Shown here one piece after another: positions 8,055 to 16,075 of a DNA stretch of 64,000 nucleotides. This DNA comes from Lichenicola sp964247735 (lineage in GTDB: Bacteria > Pseudomonadota > Alphaproteobacteria > Acetobacterales > Acetobacteraceae): the NCBI GenBank assembly GCA_964247735.1, contig CAXTVS010000005.1:46401-110400 (forward strand), given 5' to 3'. A program made the translations under genes and the position numbers. The notes under the pieces were generated by a model. The model did no database searches. It saw only the letters and a list, made by a program, of their open reading frames with translations, and was not told where the DNA came from. Positions within the stretch are counted from its first letter, which is position 1. Each line of letters starts with the position of its first letter.

Positions 8055-8888
8055 ATGTCGGCCAGAACCGAGAACCTCCTGGGATCGTATCTGAGGGACC
8101 GGCGCTGCCGGCTCGATCCGGCCGCGTTCGGGTTCTCCGGGCGCAGGCGGACACCCGGGCTGCGCCGGGAGGAGGTCGCGCAGCGCTCCAACATCAGCCC
8201 GACCTGGTACACCTGGCTGGAGCAGGGGCGCGGCGGCGCCCCGTCGGCGGACGTGCTGAACCGGATCGCCGGTGGGCTGATGCTGACCGAGCCGGAGCGC
8301 GAGCACCTGTTCATGCTGGGGCTCGGGCGTCCCCCCGAGGTCCGCTACAAGGCCCCCGAGGGGGTCACGCCGCGGCTGCAACGCCTGCTGGACACGCTCG
8401 AGGTCAGTCCGGCCCTGATCAAGACCGCCACCTGGGAGGTGGTGGCCTGGAACCGTGCCGCCGCCGTGGTGCTGACGGATTACGGGACGCTTCCTCCGGG
8501 CCAGCGCAACATCCTCCGCCGCGTTTTCTGCGACCCGCGCGTCCGCGAGGCGCAGCACGACTGGGAAGGCCTGGCCCGGTTCGTGGTCGGCGCGTTCCGG
8601 GCGGACGCGGCACGCGCCGGCGCCGTGTCCGAGGTCGCCCAGCTGGTGGACGAGCTGTGCCGGGCGAGCCCGGAGTTCGAGGCGCTGTGGCGCGACAACG
8701 ACGTCCACGTCCACGGGGAGGGGGTCAAGCGCCTGCGGCATCCGGTCCTGGGCGCGATCGAGCTGGAATATTCCGCCTTCGCCGTGGACGGCCGGCCCGA
8801 TCTCGGCCTGGTCGTCTACAACCCGGTCACGCGCTCGGCCGCCGACCACATCCGCTCGCTCGTCAACGCGCGGCGGACGGCGTCGTGA
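8055..8888 (+). CDS. XRE-type regulator with MmyB-like ligand-binding domain
   Basis: The N terminus holds a helix-turn-helix with the hallmark RTPGLRREEVAQRSNISPTWYTWLEQGR (residues about 32-59, shown by its ends RTPGLRREEVA and TWYTWLEQGR). The C-terminal PAS-like MmyB ligand domain contains TWEVVAWNRAAAVVLTDY and DVHVHGEGVKRLRHPVLG. Proteins of this kind usually repress a divergent dehydrogenase or SDR gene, which matches the layout here. Start ATG at 8055 follows AGGATCAACG. Confidence 0.93.
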   Translation: MSARTENLLGSYLRDRRCRLDPAAFGFSGRRRTPGLRREEVAQRSNISPTWYTWLEQGRGGAPSADVLNRIAGGLMLTEPEREHLFMLGLGRPPEVRYKAPEGVTPRLQRLLDTLEVSPALIKTATWEVVAWNRAAAVVLTDYGTLPPGQRNILRRVFCDPRVREAQHDWEGLARFVVGAFRADAARAGAVSEVAQLVDELCRASPEFEALWRDNDVHVHGEGVKRLRHPVLGAIELEYSAFAVDGRPDLGLVVYNPVTRSAADHIRSLVNARRTAS

Positions 8889-8943
8889 CCCGGTGAAGGC
8901 TGCCGTGCCCGCGCCAGGCCGGCTGCCGGCATGGCGTCCCCGG

Positions 8944-9003
8944 ATGCTACGGCAGCGGGTCGTCGCGCAGCTGCAGGATCACCAGCTTGTCGAGGGATCG
9001 CCA
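8944..9003 (-). pseudogene. Deletion-scarred partial copy of the DUF885 gene 3' end
   Basis: Bases 8947-8967 match the last codons of the intact DUF885 gene (9041-9061) at 20 of 21 positions. Bases 8959-8993 match its interior at 9168-9202 at about 32 of 35. The two matches meet at the shared word TCGTCGCG. On the minus strand it reads DKLVILQLRDDPLP then stop, fusing the KLMILHLRDD and RDDPLL portions of the intact protein. This suggests an old duplicate that lost the intervening part between two CGCGACGA repeats. Confidence 0.6.
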
Positions 9004-9040
9004 TGTCGTCCGGGGCAGGCTGCCGGCACCATCCTGACGG

Positions 9041-10768
9041 CTACAGCAGCGGGTCGTCGCGGCCGGTCAGCTCGCGTCGGATGACCTTGATCGGCACCAG
9101 GCCGGCGCCGAGCAGGGCGTCGTGGAAACGGGTCAGCGAGAAGGCGGCGCCCTCCTTGCGCTCCATGTCGTCGCGCAGGTGCAGGATCATCAGCTTGCCG
9201 AGCGTGTAGGCGAAGTAGCCCGGATCCTCGGTGCCGCGACGGGCCTCCTTGTAGGCGGAGTCCGGGGACTGGAAGCACTCGGTCCGCATCAGCTCGGTGG
9301 CCTTGGCCAGGGTCATGCTCCCGGTGTGCAGGCCGAACGCGTCGACCAGGCGGCAGTCGCGCAGCAGCGCGTCCTGCAGCTGCATCAGGCGGACCCGGGG
9401 ATCGCCGTTGCCGAAGCCCTGGTCGACCATCATCTGCTCGGCATAGTGCGCCCAGCCCTCGGTGGTGGCGTAGGACTGCGCCGCGCGGCGGACCAGCGAC
9501 CATTCGGGATGGGCGCGCAGGGTCAGACCCTGCACGAAGTGGCCGGGCATGGCCTCGTGCGCGGTGGTGATCTCCAGCTCCGGCCGGTTGAAGTCGGACA
9601 GCGCCTGCTCGGTCTGCTCGGGCGTGAACGAAGCACTCGGCGGGGTGATGTAGTAGAACGAGGTGAGCGCCCCGGGGCGCCGGGCGGTCTCGAACGGTCC
9701 CGGCCAGTCCATCGCCGCGGTGATCAGGGCGCGCTGGAACGGCGGCGTCAGGGTCACGGTGGGCAGGGTGGTGGCCGGCAGGGTGACGATGCGGTGGTCG
9801 ATCACGAAGCGCTGCAGCAGGCGGAGCTGGCTCGTGGCGGTGTCGAGCAGCTGGTCGGCGGGCGGATGGTCGTGGCGTACCAGCAGCAGGCTGTCGCCCG
9901 GATGGTCCTTGTCCAGCGCGCGCTCGGTGGCGAGGAAGGCGGCCTTGTCCCGGGCGAGCTGGGCGCGACCGGCGGCGAGGACGGCGTTGATCGGCAGGTC
10001 GACCAGGTCGGCGGCGAGCAGCCGGCTCATGATGTCCGGCCCCAGCACGAAGCTGCCGGTGGGCCGGGCGGCGGCGAGAAAGGCGTCGAAGGCGCGCATC
10101 GCGTCGAGCACGCCCCTGGTGGCGGCGGCGAGCTGCGCCTGCAGCGCAGGGTCGTGCACGTCCGCAAGCGCCGCCGGGACGTCGTGGCCGATGAAGCCGG
10201 TGCTGCCGGCGAGGTCCTCGCGGGCGATGTCGACGAACACCGGGGGGATGTCGGCGAGCTGGGCACGGGCCAGCCGGAGCATGGCAGGCACCGCCCGCTC
10301 GCGCGCGATCACGGCGCGCATGCGCTCCGGCAGCACGGCGTAGTCGCGGTCGATCAGGGAGTAGACGCCGTTGGTGGCGAGCGAGACGTAGACGTCCGGG
10401 TCGTGCACGGTCGGCTGGATGCGCTCGTTCTCCAGCAGCTCGCGGCCGATCTGCGCATCCAGCACCAGGGCGTCGTCGCGGTCGCGCTGCGGCAGGCCGG
10501 ACAGGTCGAGCCGGTGCAGCGCGTCGCGCTCGCGGTGCAGGCGGGCAGTCTGGACCGCGATGGCGGCGGCGGACACGTCGTCGAGCCGCGCGTCGCCGTC
10601 GTGCAGCCCGAGCTGCGTGGCGGCGACCGGCCCGGCGGCCCAGTCGGCCTGGTAGTGGGCGCGGGCTAGGTCGTCGAGCGGAGTCGCACGCGCGGCGCCG
10701 GCGCAGAAGGCGAGCACGGGCAGAACGACGGCAGCGCGGAACGGGATCCTGTGCATGCGCCGCAGCAT
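9041..10768 (-). CDS. DUF885 family protein, secreted metallo-hydrolase-like
   Basis: The 575-residue protein starts with a signal peptide (RAAVVLPVLAFCAGAARA, cleavage near ARATP). The C-terminal half has the conserved zinc-site-like motif ITTAHEAMPGHFVQG (HExxPGH), then TTEGWAHYAEQM and YFAYTLGKLMILHLR, all typical of DUF885. These proteins resemble M32-like carboxypeptidases, but the substrate is unknown. An ATG at 10756 is an equally likely start because it gives a cleaner signal peptide. It is separated from infC by a strong hairpin, so it is probably transcribed on its own. Confidence 0.9.
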   Translation of the reverse strand: MLRRMHRIPFRAAVVLPVLAFCAGAARATPLDDLARAHYQADWAAGPVAATQLGLHDGDARLDDVSAAAIAVQTARLHRERDALHRLDLSGLPQRDRDDALVLDAQIGRELLENERIQPTVHDPDVYVSLATNGVYSLIDRDYAVLPERMRAVIARERAVPAMLRLARAQLADIPPVFVDIAREDLAGSTGFIGHDVPAALADVHDPALQAQLAAATRGVLDAMRAFDAFLAAARPTGSFVLGPDIMSRLLAADLVDLPINAVLAAGRAQLARDKAAFLATERALDKDHPGDSLLLVRHDHPPADQLLDTATSQLRLLQRFVIDHRIVTLPATTLPTVTLTPPFQRALITAAMDWPGPFETARRPGALTSFYYITPPSASFTPEQTEQALSDFNRPELEITTAHEAMPGHFVQGLTLRAHPEWSLVRRAAQSYATTEGWAHYAEQMMVDQGFGNGDPRVRLMQLQDALLRDCRLVDAFGLHTGSMTLAKATELMRTECFQSPDSAYKEARRGTEDPGYFAYTLGKLMILHLRDDMERKEGAAFSLTRFHDALLGAGLVPIKVIRRELTGRDDPLL

Positions 10769-10801
10769 AACCGGAACAAAACGGACGCGAAACCAGCGGA
10801 G

Positions 10802-10838
10802 GGGGCGGCAGCCCCGCCCGGCCGCCGCGGGCCGGGCG
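10802..10838 (-). terminator. GC-rich hairpins after infC
   Basis: The 9-base arms CGCCCGGCC (10815-10823) and GGCCGGGCG (10830-10838) pair perfectly around a 6-base loop. A second small hairpin (GGGGC/GCCCC) lies next to it at 10802-10815, and a T-rich stretch follows in the minus direction. It lies between the infC stop and the DUF885 start, so it probably ends the thrS-infC transcript. Confidence 0.5.
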
Positions 10839-10865
10839 TTGCCGCCGGTCTGGAACCGGGCCTGC

Positions 10866-11402
10866 TCAGCGCGGGGACAGCACCATGATCATCTGGCGGT
10901 TCTCCATGCGCGGCATCTGCTCGACCTTGGCGCGTTCGTCCATGTCGCCGCGTATGCGCTCCAGCACCTTCACGCCGAGGTCCTGGTGCGCCATCTCGCG
11001 GCCGCGGAAGCGGAGCGTCACCTTCACCTTGTCGCCCTCCTCGATGAAGGACTTCATGGCGCGCATCTTCACCTGGTAGTCGTTCTCGTCGATGTTCGGA
11101 CGAACCTTGACTTCCTTGATCTCGATGACCTTCTGCTTCTTGCGCGCCTCGTTCTTCTTCTTCTGCTGCTCGTACTTGAACTTGCCGTAGTCGAGGATCT
11201 TGACCACCGGCGGCTCGGCGTTCGGGCTGATCTCCAGCAGGTCGAGGCCGACCGAGAAGGCGCGCTGCATGGCGTCGCGCGTGGTCATCACGCCCTGCAT
11301 CTCGCCCTCCTCGTCGATCAGGCGGACGGAGGGGACGCGGATCTCCTCGTTGACGCGTGGGCCGTCGCGGGTCGGCGCGGCTTGCATCGGGGGTCTGGCT
11401 AT
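10866..11402 (-). CDS. infC: Translation initiation factor IF-3
   Basis: The protein contains the IF-3 hallmarks VNEEIRVPSVRLIDEEGEM, LDLLEISPNAEPPVVKILDYG and FKYEQQKKKNEARKKQK, then KVTLRFRGREMAHQDLG in the C domain. IF-3 binds the 30S subunit and discriminates against non-canonical start codons. The likely start is the ATA at 11402 (reading IARPPMQA), four bases after AGGAGCAG, paralleling the autoregulatory AUU start of the enterobacterial gene. The alternative is the ATG at 11387. It lies downstream of thrS as in many bacteria, but rpmI-rplT do not follow. Confidence 0.95.
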   Translation of the reverse strand: MARPPMQAAPTRDGPRVNEEIRVPSVRLIDEEGEMQGVMTTRDAMQRAFSVGLDLLEISPNAEPPVVKILDYGKFKYEQQKKKNEARKKQKVIEIKEVKVRPNIDENDYQVKMRAMKSFIEEGDKVKVTLRFRGREMAHQDLGVKVLERIRGDMDERAKVEQMPRMENRQMIMVLSPR

Positions 11403-11406
11403 CGGA

Positions 11407-11414
11407 CTGCTCCT
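11407..11414 (-). promoter_or_regulatory. Shine-Dalgarno site deciding the infC start
   Basis: On the minus strand the word AGGAGCAG ends four bases before the ATA codon at 11402 and lies too far (19 bases) from the first ATG. This favours initiation at ATA and hence IF-3-sensitive autoregulation; the functional conclusion is inferred. Confidence 0.5.
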
Positions 11415-11538
11415 GTTGCTGTGGACGGGATGTCGCGACCCGCATCGGGGGCGCAACGGTCATGCGAGAAGACTAGCACGTGAAGCTTGTCAAGAGATGA
11501 AGCCCCACGCGCAACCCTGACTCGACGGCCGGGTGGGG

Positions 11539-13476
11539 TCAGGCGGCGCGCTTCAGATCGGGAGCGGTGGCTTCCAGCGCAAGGGCGGCGACCGCCTGGT
11601 CGAGGTCCAGCACCACCTGGTCGGCGCCGCCCAGCCGGCGCATCGCCACCGTGCGCGCGTCCGCCTCCTTGCGGCCGACCACCAGGATCACCGGGATGCG
11701 GGCCAGGCTGTGGGTGCGTATCTTGGCGTTGATCTTCTCGTTGGCGGTGTCGGCCTGCACGTGGAGGCCGCTGCCGCGCAGGGCGTCGGCCACCTCCAGC
11801 GCGTAGGGTTCGGCATCGGACACGATGGTGGCGACCACCACCTGCACCGGGGCGAGCCAGAGCGGGAAGCGGCCGGCGAACTGCTCGATCAGGATGCCGA
11901 GGAAGCGCTCGAACGAGCCCAGGATCGCGCGGTGCAGCATCACGGGGCGGTGGCGGGCGCTGTCCTCGCCGATGAAGGAGGCGTCCAGGCGCTCGGGCAG
12001 CACGGTGTCGACCTGCAGGGTGCCGCACTGCCAGTCGCGGCCGATCGCGTCGCGCAGCACGAACTCCAGCTTCGGGCCGTAGAACGCCCCCTCCCCCGGG
12101 TTCAGCTCGTACTCGACCCCGGCGAGCCGGCAGGCCTCGCGGAGCGCGGCCTCGGACTTGTCCCAGGAGGCGTCGTCGCCGGCGCGGTGGTCGGGGCGGT
12201 CGGCGAACTTCACCCGGAAGCCGTCGAAGCCGAGGTCGCGGTACACCTCGGCCAGCATGGCGACGAAGCGCGCGGTCTCGGGCGCGATCTGTTCTTCGGT
12301 GCAGAAGATGTGCGCGTCGTCCTGCACGAAGCCGCGCACGCGCATGATGCCGTGCAGCGCGCCGGACGGCTCGTAGCGGTGGCAGGCGCCGAACTCGGCC
12401 ATGCGCAGCGGCAGCTCGCGGTAGGAGCGCAGGCCGTGGCGGAAGATCTGCACGTGGCAGGGGCAGTTCATCGGCTTGAGCGCCAGCACGCGCCGCTCCT
12501 GCTCGTCCTCGACGGAGGCGATGAACATGTGCTCGCGGTAGTTCTCCCAGTGCCCGGAGGCTTCCCACAGCGCGCGGTCCACCAGCTGCGGGGTGCGCAC
12601 CTCCTGGTAGCCGTTGCGGTTCTGCACACGGCGCATGTACTCCTGCACCGTCGAGTACAGCCGCCAGCCCTTGGGATGCCAGAACACCTGGCCGGTGGCC
12701 TCCTCCTGGACGTGGAACAGGTCCATCTCGCGGCCGATGCGGCGGTGGTCGCGTCGCTCGGCCTCCTCAAGCTGGTGCAGGTGGGCGTCCAGCTCCTTCG
12801 CGTCGCGCCACGCGGTGCCGTAGATGCGGGTCAGCATCGGGTTGCGGTGGTCGCCGCGCCAGTACGCGCCGGCCACCTTCATCAGCTTGAACGCGGTGCC
12901 GACGTCGCCAGTGCCCCGCATGTGCGGGCCGCGGCACAGGTCGAGCCACTCGCCCTGGCGGTAGATCGAGATGGTCTCGGTGGGGGGCAGGTCGCGGATC
13001 AGCTCGGCCTTGTAGCGCTCGCCGCGTGCCTCGAAAAACGCGATGGCGTCGTCGCGCGGCCATTCCTCGCGCTGGAACGGGGCGTTGGCGGCGACGATCT
13101 CGCGCATGCGCGCCTCAATCGCCGGGAAGTCGTCGGGGGTGAACGGCTCGTTGCGGGCGAAGTCGTAGTAGAACCCGTTCTCGATCGCGGGGCCGATGGT
13201 GACCTGGGTGCCCGGGTAGAGCCCCTGCACGGCTTCCGCCAGCACGTGGGCGGCGTCGTGCCGGATCATGCCGAGTGCGGCCTCGTCGCGGCGGGTGACG
13301 AAGCGGAGCGCCGCGTCGTCGGCGATGACTGTGCCGAGGTCGACGAGGCGCCCGTCCAGCTCCATCGCCAGCGCCGCGCGGGCCAAGCCCGGCCCGATCG
13401 CCTCGGCCACCGCCGTGCCGGTCACCGGGCCGTCGTAACGGCGGACGGTTCCGTCTGGCAGGGTGATGGCGGGCAT
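11539..13476 (-). CDS. thrS: Threonine--tRNA ligase
   Basis: This 645-residue enzyme has all ThrRS domains in order. The TGS domain starts with PAITLPDGTVRRYDGPV. The editing domain carries the HxxxH motif in IRHDAAHVLAEAVQ. The class II catalytic core has zinc-ligand Cys in LKPMNCPCHVQIF and motif 2 in GACHRYEPSGALHG and VRGFVQDDAHIFC. The anticodon-binding domain ends with LARIPVILVVGRKEADA. The start ATG at 13476 begins the TGS domain; the longer open frame upstream lacks similarity. It is followed by infC on the same strand. Confidence 0.97.
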   Translation of the reverse strand: MPAITLPDGTVRRYDGPVTGTAVAEAIGPGLARAALAMELDGRLVDLGTVIADDAALRFVTRRDEAALGMIRHDAAHVLAEAVQGLYPGTQVTIGPAIENGFYYDFARNEPFTPDDFPAIEARMREIVAANAPFQREEWPRDDAIAFFEARGERYKAELIRDLPPTETISIYRQGEWLDLCRGPHMRGTGDVGTAFKLMKVAGAYWRGDHRNPMLTRIYGTAWRDAKELDAHLHQLEEAERRDHRRIGREMDLFHVQEEATGQVFWHPKGWRLYSTVQEYMRRVQNRNGYQEVRTPQLVDRALWEASGHWENYREHMFIASVEDEQERRVLALKPMNCPCHVQIFRHGLRSYRELPLRMAEFGACHRYEPSGALHGIMRVRGFVQDDAHIFCTEEQIAPETARFVAMLAEVYRDLGFDGFRVKFADRPDHRAGDDASWDKSEAALREACRLAGVEYELNPGEGAFYGPKLEFVLRDAIGRDWQCGTLQVDTVLPERLDASFIGEDSARHRPVMLHRAILGSFERFLGILIEQFAGRFPLWLAPVQVVVATIVSDAEPYALEVADALRGSGLHVQADTANEKINAKIRTHSLARIPVILVVGRKEADARTVAMRRLGGADQVVLDLDQAVAALALEATAPDLKRAA

Positions 13477-13585
13477 GGAGGGGTCTCCGACGGGTCTCAC
13501 GAGGGGCAGACGTCCCGTATGACGGGAGGCAACGCGGGTCGCAACCCTCGCCCACTCGAAGACCGGGACGTTGCCGACGTGGAGC

Positions 13586-14134
13586 CTAGGAGCGGTCCAG
13601 CAGCGCCGGCAGGAGACACCTCGCCTGTTCCGTGGTGCCGGGACGCGCCATCTCCAGGATGGTGATCCCTTCCATGATCGAGAGTACCGCCACGGCGTTC
13701 GCCTCGCGATCCGGCGAAGGCAGCAGCCGCCCGACGATCCAGTCGAGCCAGGCCTTGACGGTCCCGTCCGCGACCTCACGGTAGGGCGCCTCGCCCCGGG
13801 CGGCGCGCACGATCACGTCGGTCCAGACGCGCATGAACGGTGCGGTGGCCGGATCGATGCCAGCCTGCATCATGTCGTGGAGGAACTTGCCCGCGCTTTC
13901 CGGCGCACCCGAGGCGGCCGCATCCTGGAGCACCGCCATCCGCCCTGAGATGCACGTGAGCACCGCGCGTACCAGCGCGTCCTTGGTTCCGAAATGGTAG
14001 AGCAGCATGCGCCCGCTGGTGGACAGGCGCGCTGCCAGCCCCCTGAGGGCGAGCGCGTCGAGGCCGTCCTCCAGCACGATCGTGGCGATCGCGTCGACCA
14101 GCTCGGCGCGCCGGGTGGTCTCGTTCGGCGGCAT
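13586..14134 (-). CDS. TetR/AcrR family transcriptional regulator
   Basis: The 182-residue protein has an N-terminal helix-turn-helix (LVDAIATIVLEDGLDALALR, then MLLYHFGTKDALVRAVL), the standard TetR DNA-binding pattern. The helical C-terminal ligand domain has a WTDVIVRAARGE segment. It is divergent from the small membrane protein gene at 14204 across a 69-base gap holding a perfect palindrome, so autoregulation and control of that gene are likely. Confidence 0.93.
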   Translation of the reverse strand: MPPNETTRRAELVDAIATIVLEDGLDALALRGLAARLSTSGRMLLYHFGTKDALVRAVLTCISGRMAVLQDAAASGAPESAGKFLHDMMQAGIDPATAPFMRVWTDVIVRAARGEAPYREVADGTVKAWLDWIVGRLLPSPDREANAVAVLSIMEGITILEMARPGTTEQARCLLPALLDRS

Positions 14135-14172
14135 CGCGGTTCCGTGTAGCAGGTGTCACGTGCTTCTGCTAT

Positions 14173-14186
14173 GTAACGGCTGTTAC
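14173..14186. promoter_or_regulatory. Probable TetR operator
   Basis: GTAAC GGCT GTTAC is a perfect 5-base inverted repeat with a 4-base spacer, located between the divergent TetR and membrane-protein genes and just upstream of a GAGGAGAG ribosome-binding site. Its size and place fit a TetR-family operator; binding is inferred. Confidence 0.55.
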
Positions 14187-14203
14187 GCAAGAGGAGAGGT
14201 GAC

Positions 14204-14599
14204 ATGCTCGACATGCGACAATCGGCGGTCCTGGGCACTGCCGGCGCCGTGTTCTGGCTGGGCGACGTGGCCTGGATCCGGCTGGTGCCGGTGTTCATCA
14301 TCGACCCGCTCTGGGGCGATGTCGGCTTCCTGCTCAGCGTGCCCCTCGCCGTCCTGTGCGTGCGCGTCTGCCAGCGCCTGGCGGGTCTCGACGAGACGCA
14401 GCTCGTCCCCGGCGCGACGCTGCTGGTCGTGGTGGCGGCGCTGTTCCACGCAATGGCGCTGCGTTGGGCGCCCGCACTCTACGGCAGCGACCACGTCGGC
14501 CGCCTCGGCAGCGCGTGGCTGCTCTGGATCTACGGCCTGATCCTCGGCTCCGCTCTCATGCTCGGCGGAAGATCACGACGTGTGCCGGCCGGTGGTTAA
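14204..14599 (+). CDS. Small four-helix membrane protein under TetR control
   Basis: This 131-residue protein has four hydrophobic segments, beginning near VLGTAGAVFWLGDVAWIRLV and ending near WLLWIYGLILGSALML. It has an excellent ribosome-binding site (GAGGAGAG, 14191-14198). No catalytic motif is visible. The position next to a divergent TetR regulator suggests a stress- or ligand-induced membrane function, but the family is not one I can name with confidence. Confidence 0.8.
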   Translation: MLDMRQSAVLGTAGAVFWLGDVAWIRLVPVFIIDPLWGDVGFLLSVPLAVLCVRVCQRLAGLDETQLVPGATLLVVVAALFHAMALRWAPALYGSDHVGRLGSAWLLWIYGLILGSALMLGGRSRRVPAGG

Positions 14600-14628
14600 G
14601 AAGCGCGCAGGGGGACCGGCATCCCTCG

Positions 14629-15564
14629 ATGCTGAACCACGCGGCGCCGGACGCGGTGATGGATGACCTCGTCATCGGCCTGCTGCTGGTCTTGCTCCTC
14701 GCGGTCGGCCTGTGCGCCCCGGTGCTCGCAGTCGGCCTGCGGTTGTCGTCTCCATGCCGACGGCATGTCGGTCCCACTCCCGCCCAACTGCCAGGCGCGG
14801 AGGCGGTGGAGATACCGTCGGCGTCCGGTTCCGTGTTGCGGGGATGGTGGAATGCGGGCAGCCAGCCTTCAGGAGGCACCGTCGTCCTCATGCATGGCAT
14901 TTGCGCTGACCGGCTGATCCTGGTCCAGCGCGCCCGGGTGCTCCATGACCACGGCTTCTCGGTGCTGTTGTTCGATCTTCAAGCTCATGGCGAGAGTCCC
15001 GGGCGGCGCATCACGTTCGGCAAGCTTGAGGCTCTGGATGCAGCCGCCGCGGTGAGCTTCGTGCGACAGCGTGCGCCGGGCGGGCGGGTGGGCGCGATCG
15101 GTCTCTCGCTCGGCGGCGCCGGGGCTCTCCTGGGACCCAAGCCACTAGACGTGGATGCGCTCGTGCTTGAGTCCGTCTTTCCCGACATCGACGCTGCTCT
15201 TGCCAATCGTCTCCGTGCCGGGCTGGGTCCGCTGGCGGGGGCGTTGTTCACGCCTGTGCTGGTTCGGGCGTTCAAGCTGCTGTTGCCGCCCATCCTCGGG
15301 GTCCGGGCGAGCGAGTTGCGACCGATCGAGCGCATCGGCGCCGTGGTAGCGCCGCTCCTGGTCGCGTCCGGCACGGCCGATCATCTGACGACGCTCGCCG
15401 AAACGGAGGCGCTGTTCGAGCGGGCGCCGGAGCCAAAAAGGCTTTGGGCGGTGGATGGAGCAGCCCATGTCGACCTGGAACGCTTCAGCCCAGATTGCTA
15501 CTGGGAGATCATTCTGCCGTTCCTGTGCGTCCACCTGCGGAGGAGCAGGTCGAGCGGTGGGTGA
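14629..15564 (+). CDS. Alpha/beta hydrolase with N-terminal membrane anchor
   Basis: A single hydrophobic segment (LVIGLLLVLLLAVGLCAPVL) precedes an alpha/beta hydrolase fold. The oxyanion strand is VVLMHGICADR, followed by LFDLQAHGESPG. The nucleophile elbow is GAIGLSLGGAGAL, with Ser in GLSLG. The acid is probably in SGTADHLTTL and the His in VDGAAHVDLERF. Starts at 14629 or 14659 are both possible. It lies 29 bases after the small membrane protein, so it may share its TetR-controlled transcript. Family members include dienelactone-hydrolase- and BEM46-like proteins; the substrate is unknown. Confidence 0.88.
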   Translation: MLNHAAPDAVMDDLVIGLLLVLLLAVGLCAPVLAVGLRLSSPCRRHVGPTPAQLPGAEAVEIPSASGSVLRGWWNAGSQPSGGTVVLMHGICADRLILVQRARVLHDHGFSVLLFDLQAHGESPGRRITFGKLEALDAAAAVSFVRQRAPGGRVGAIGLSLGGAGALLGPKPLDVDALVLESVFPDIDAALANRLRAGLGPLAGALFTPVLVRAFKLLLPPILGVRASELRPIERIGAVVAPLLVASGTADHLTTLAETEALFERAPEPKRLWAVDGAAHVDLERFSPDCYWEIILPFLCVHLRRSRSSGG

Positions 15565-15669
15565 GCCGGCTGCCTTGCGGGATCGTGGAGGTGCATCGCG
15601 TCGATCCAGGCGTGTCTTCCGCACGCCCGAGGAACCGGGTGACCGAATGCGGATCAGGGAGGACGGGTC

Positions 15670-16056
15670 ATGAGCGAAGCCAGGGGCCACTTCGAGGTGC
15701 AGATTAGGCCGGAGGCCAGCTTCGGCGACGGGATCGGCCGGTTCTCCCTCGCGAAGACCTTTCACGGCGATCTGCAAGGCACCAGCGTGGGCGAGATGCT
15801 CGCGCTGCGGACGCAGACGCCGGGATCGGCCGGCTACGTGCTGATCGAGCAGGTCGAGGCGACGCTGAACGGCAGGTCCGGCACCTTCATGCTCCAGCAC
15901 CATGGGATCATGAATCGCGGCCAGCCGGAGCTCACGGTTGTGGTGATCCCCGACTCCGGAACCGGCGGGCTGGCGGGCATCACCGGGCAGATGTCGATCG
16001 ACGCGGCCGCCAACCATGCCTACGTGCTGCGCTACAGCCTCCCGGACGTCCGCTGA
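15670..16056 (+). CDS. DUF3224 domain protein
   Basis: This 128-residue soluble beta-barrel-like protein matches DUF3224: RFSLAKTFHGDLQGTSVGEM near the N terminus, then YVLIEQVEATLNGRSGTF, LQHHGIMNRG and a late VVIPDSGTGGLAGITG. Relatives are often found beside stress regulators, and no enzymatic role is established. It sits about 105 bases downstream of the alpha/beta hydrolase on the same strand. Confidence 0.85.
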   Translation: MSEARGHFEVQIRPEASFGDGIGRFSLAKTFHGDLQGTSVGEMLALRTQTPGSAGYVLIEQVEATLNGRSGTFMLQHHGIMNRGQPELTVVVIPDSGTGGLAGITGQMSIDAAANHAYVLRYSLPDVR

Positions 16057-16075
16057 AAGGGTCGGCGGATCGGGC

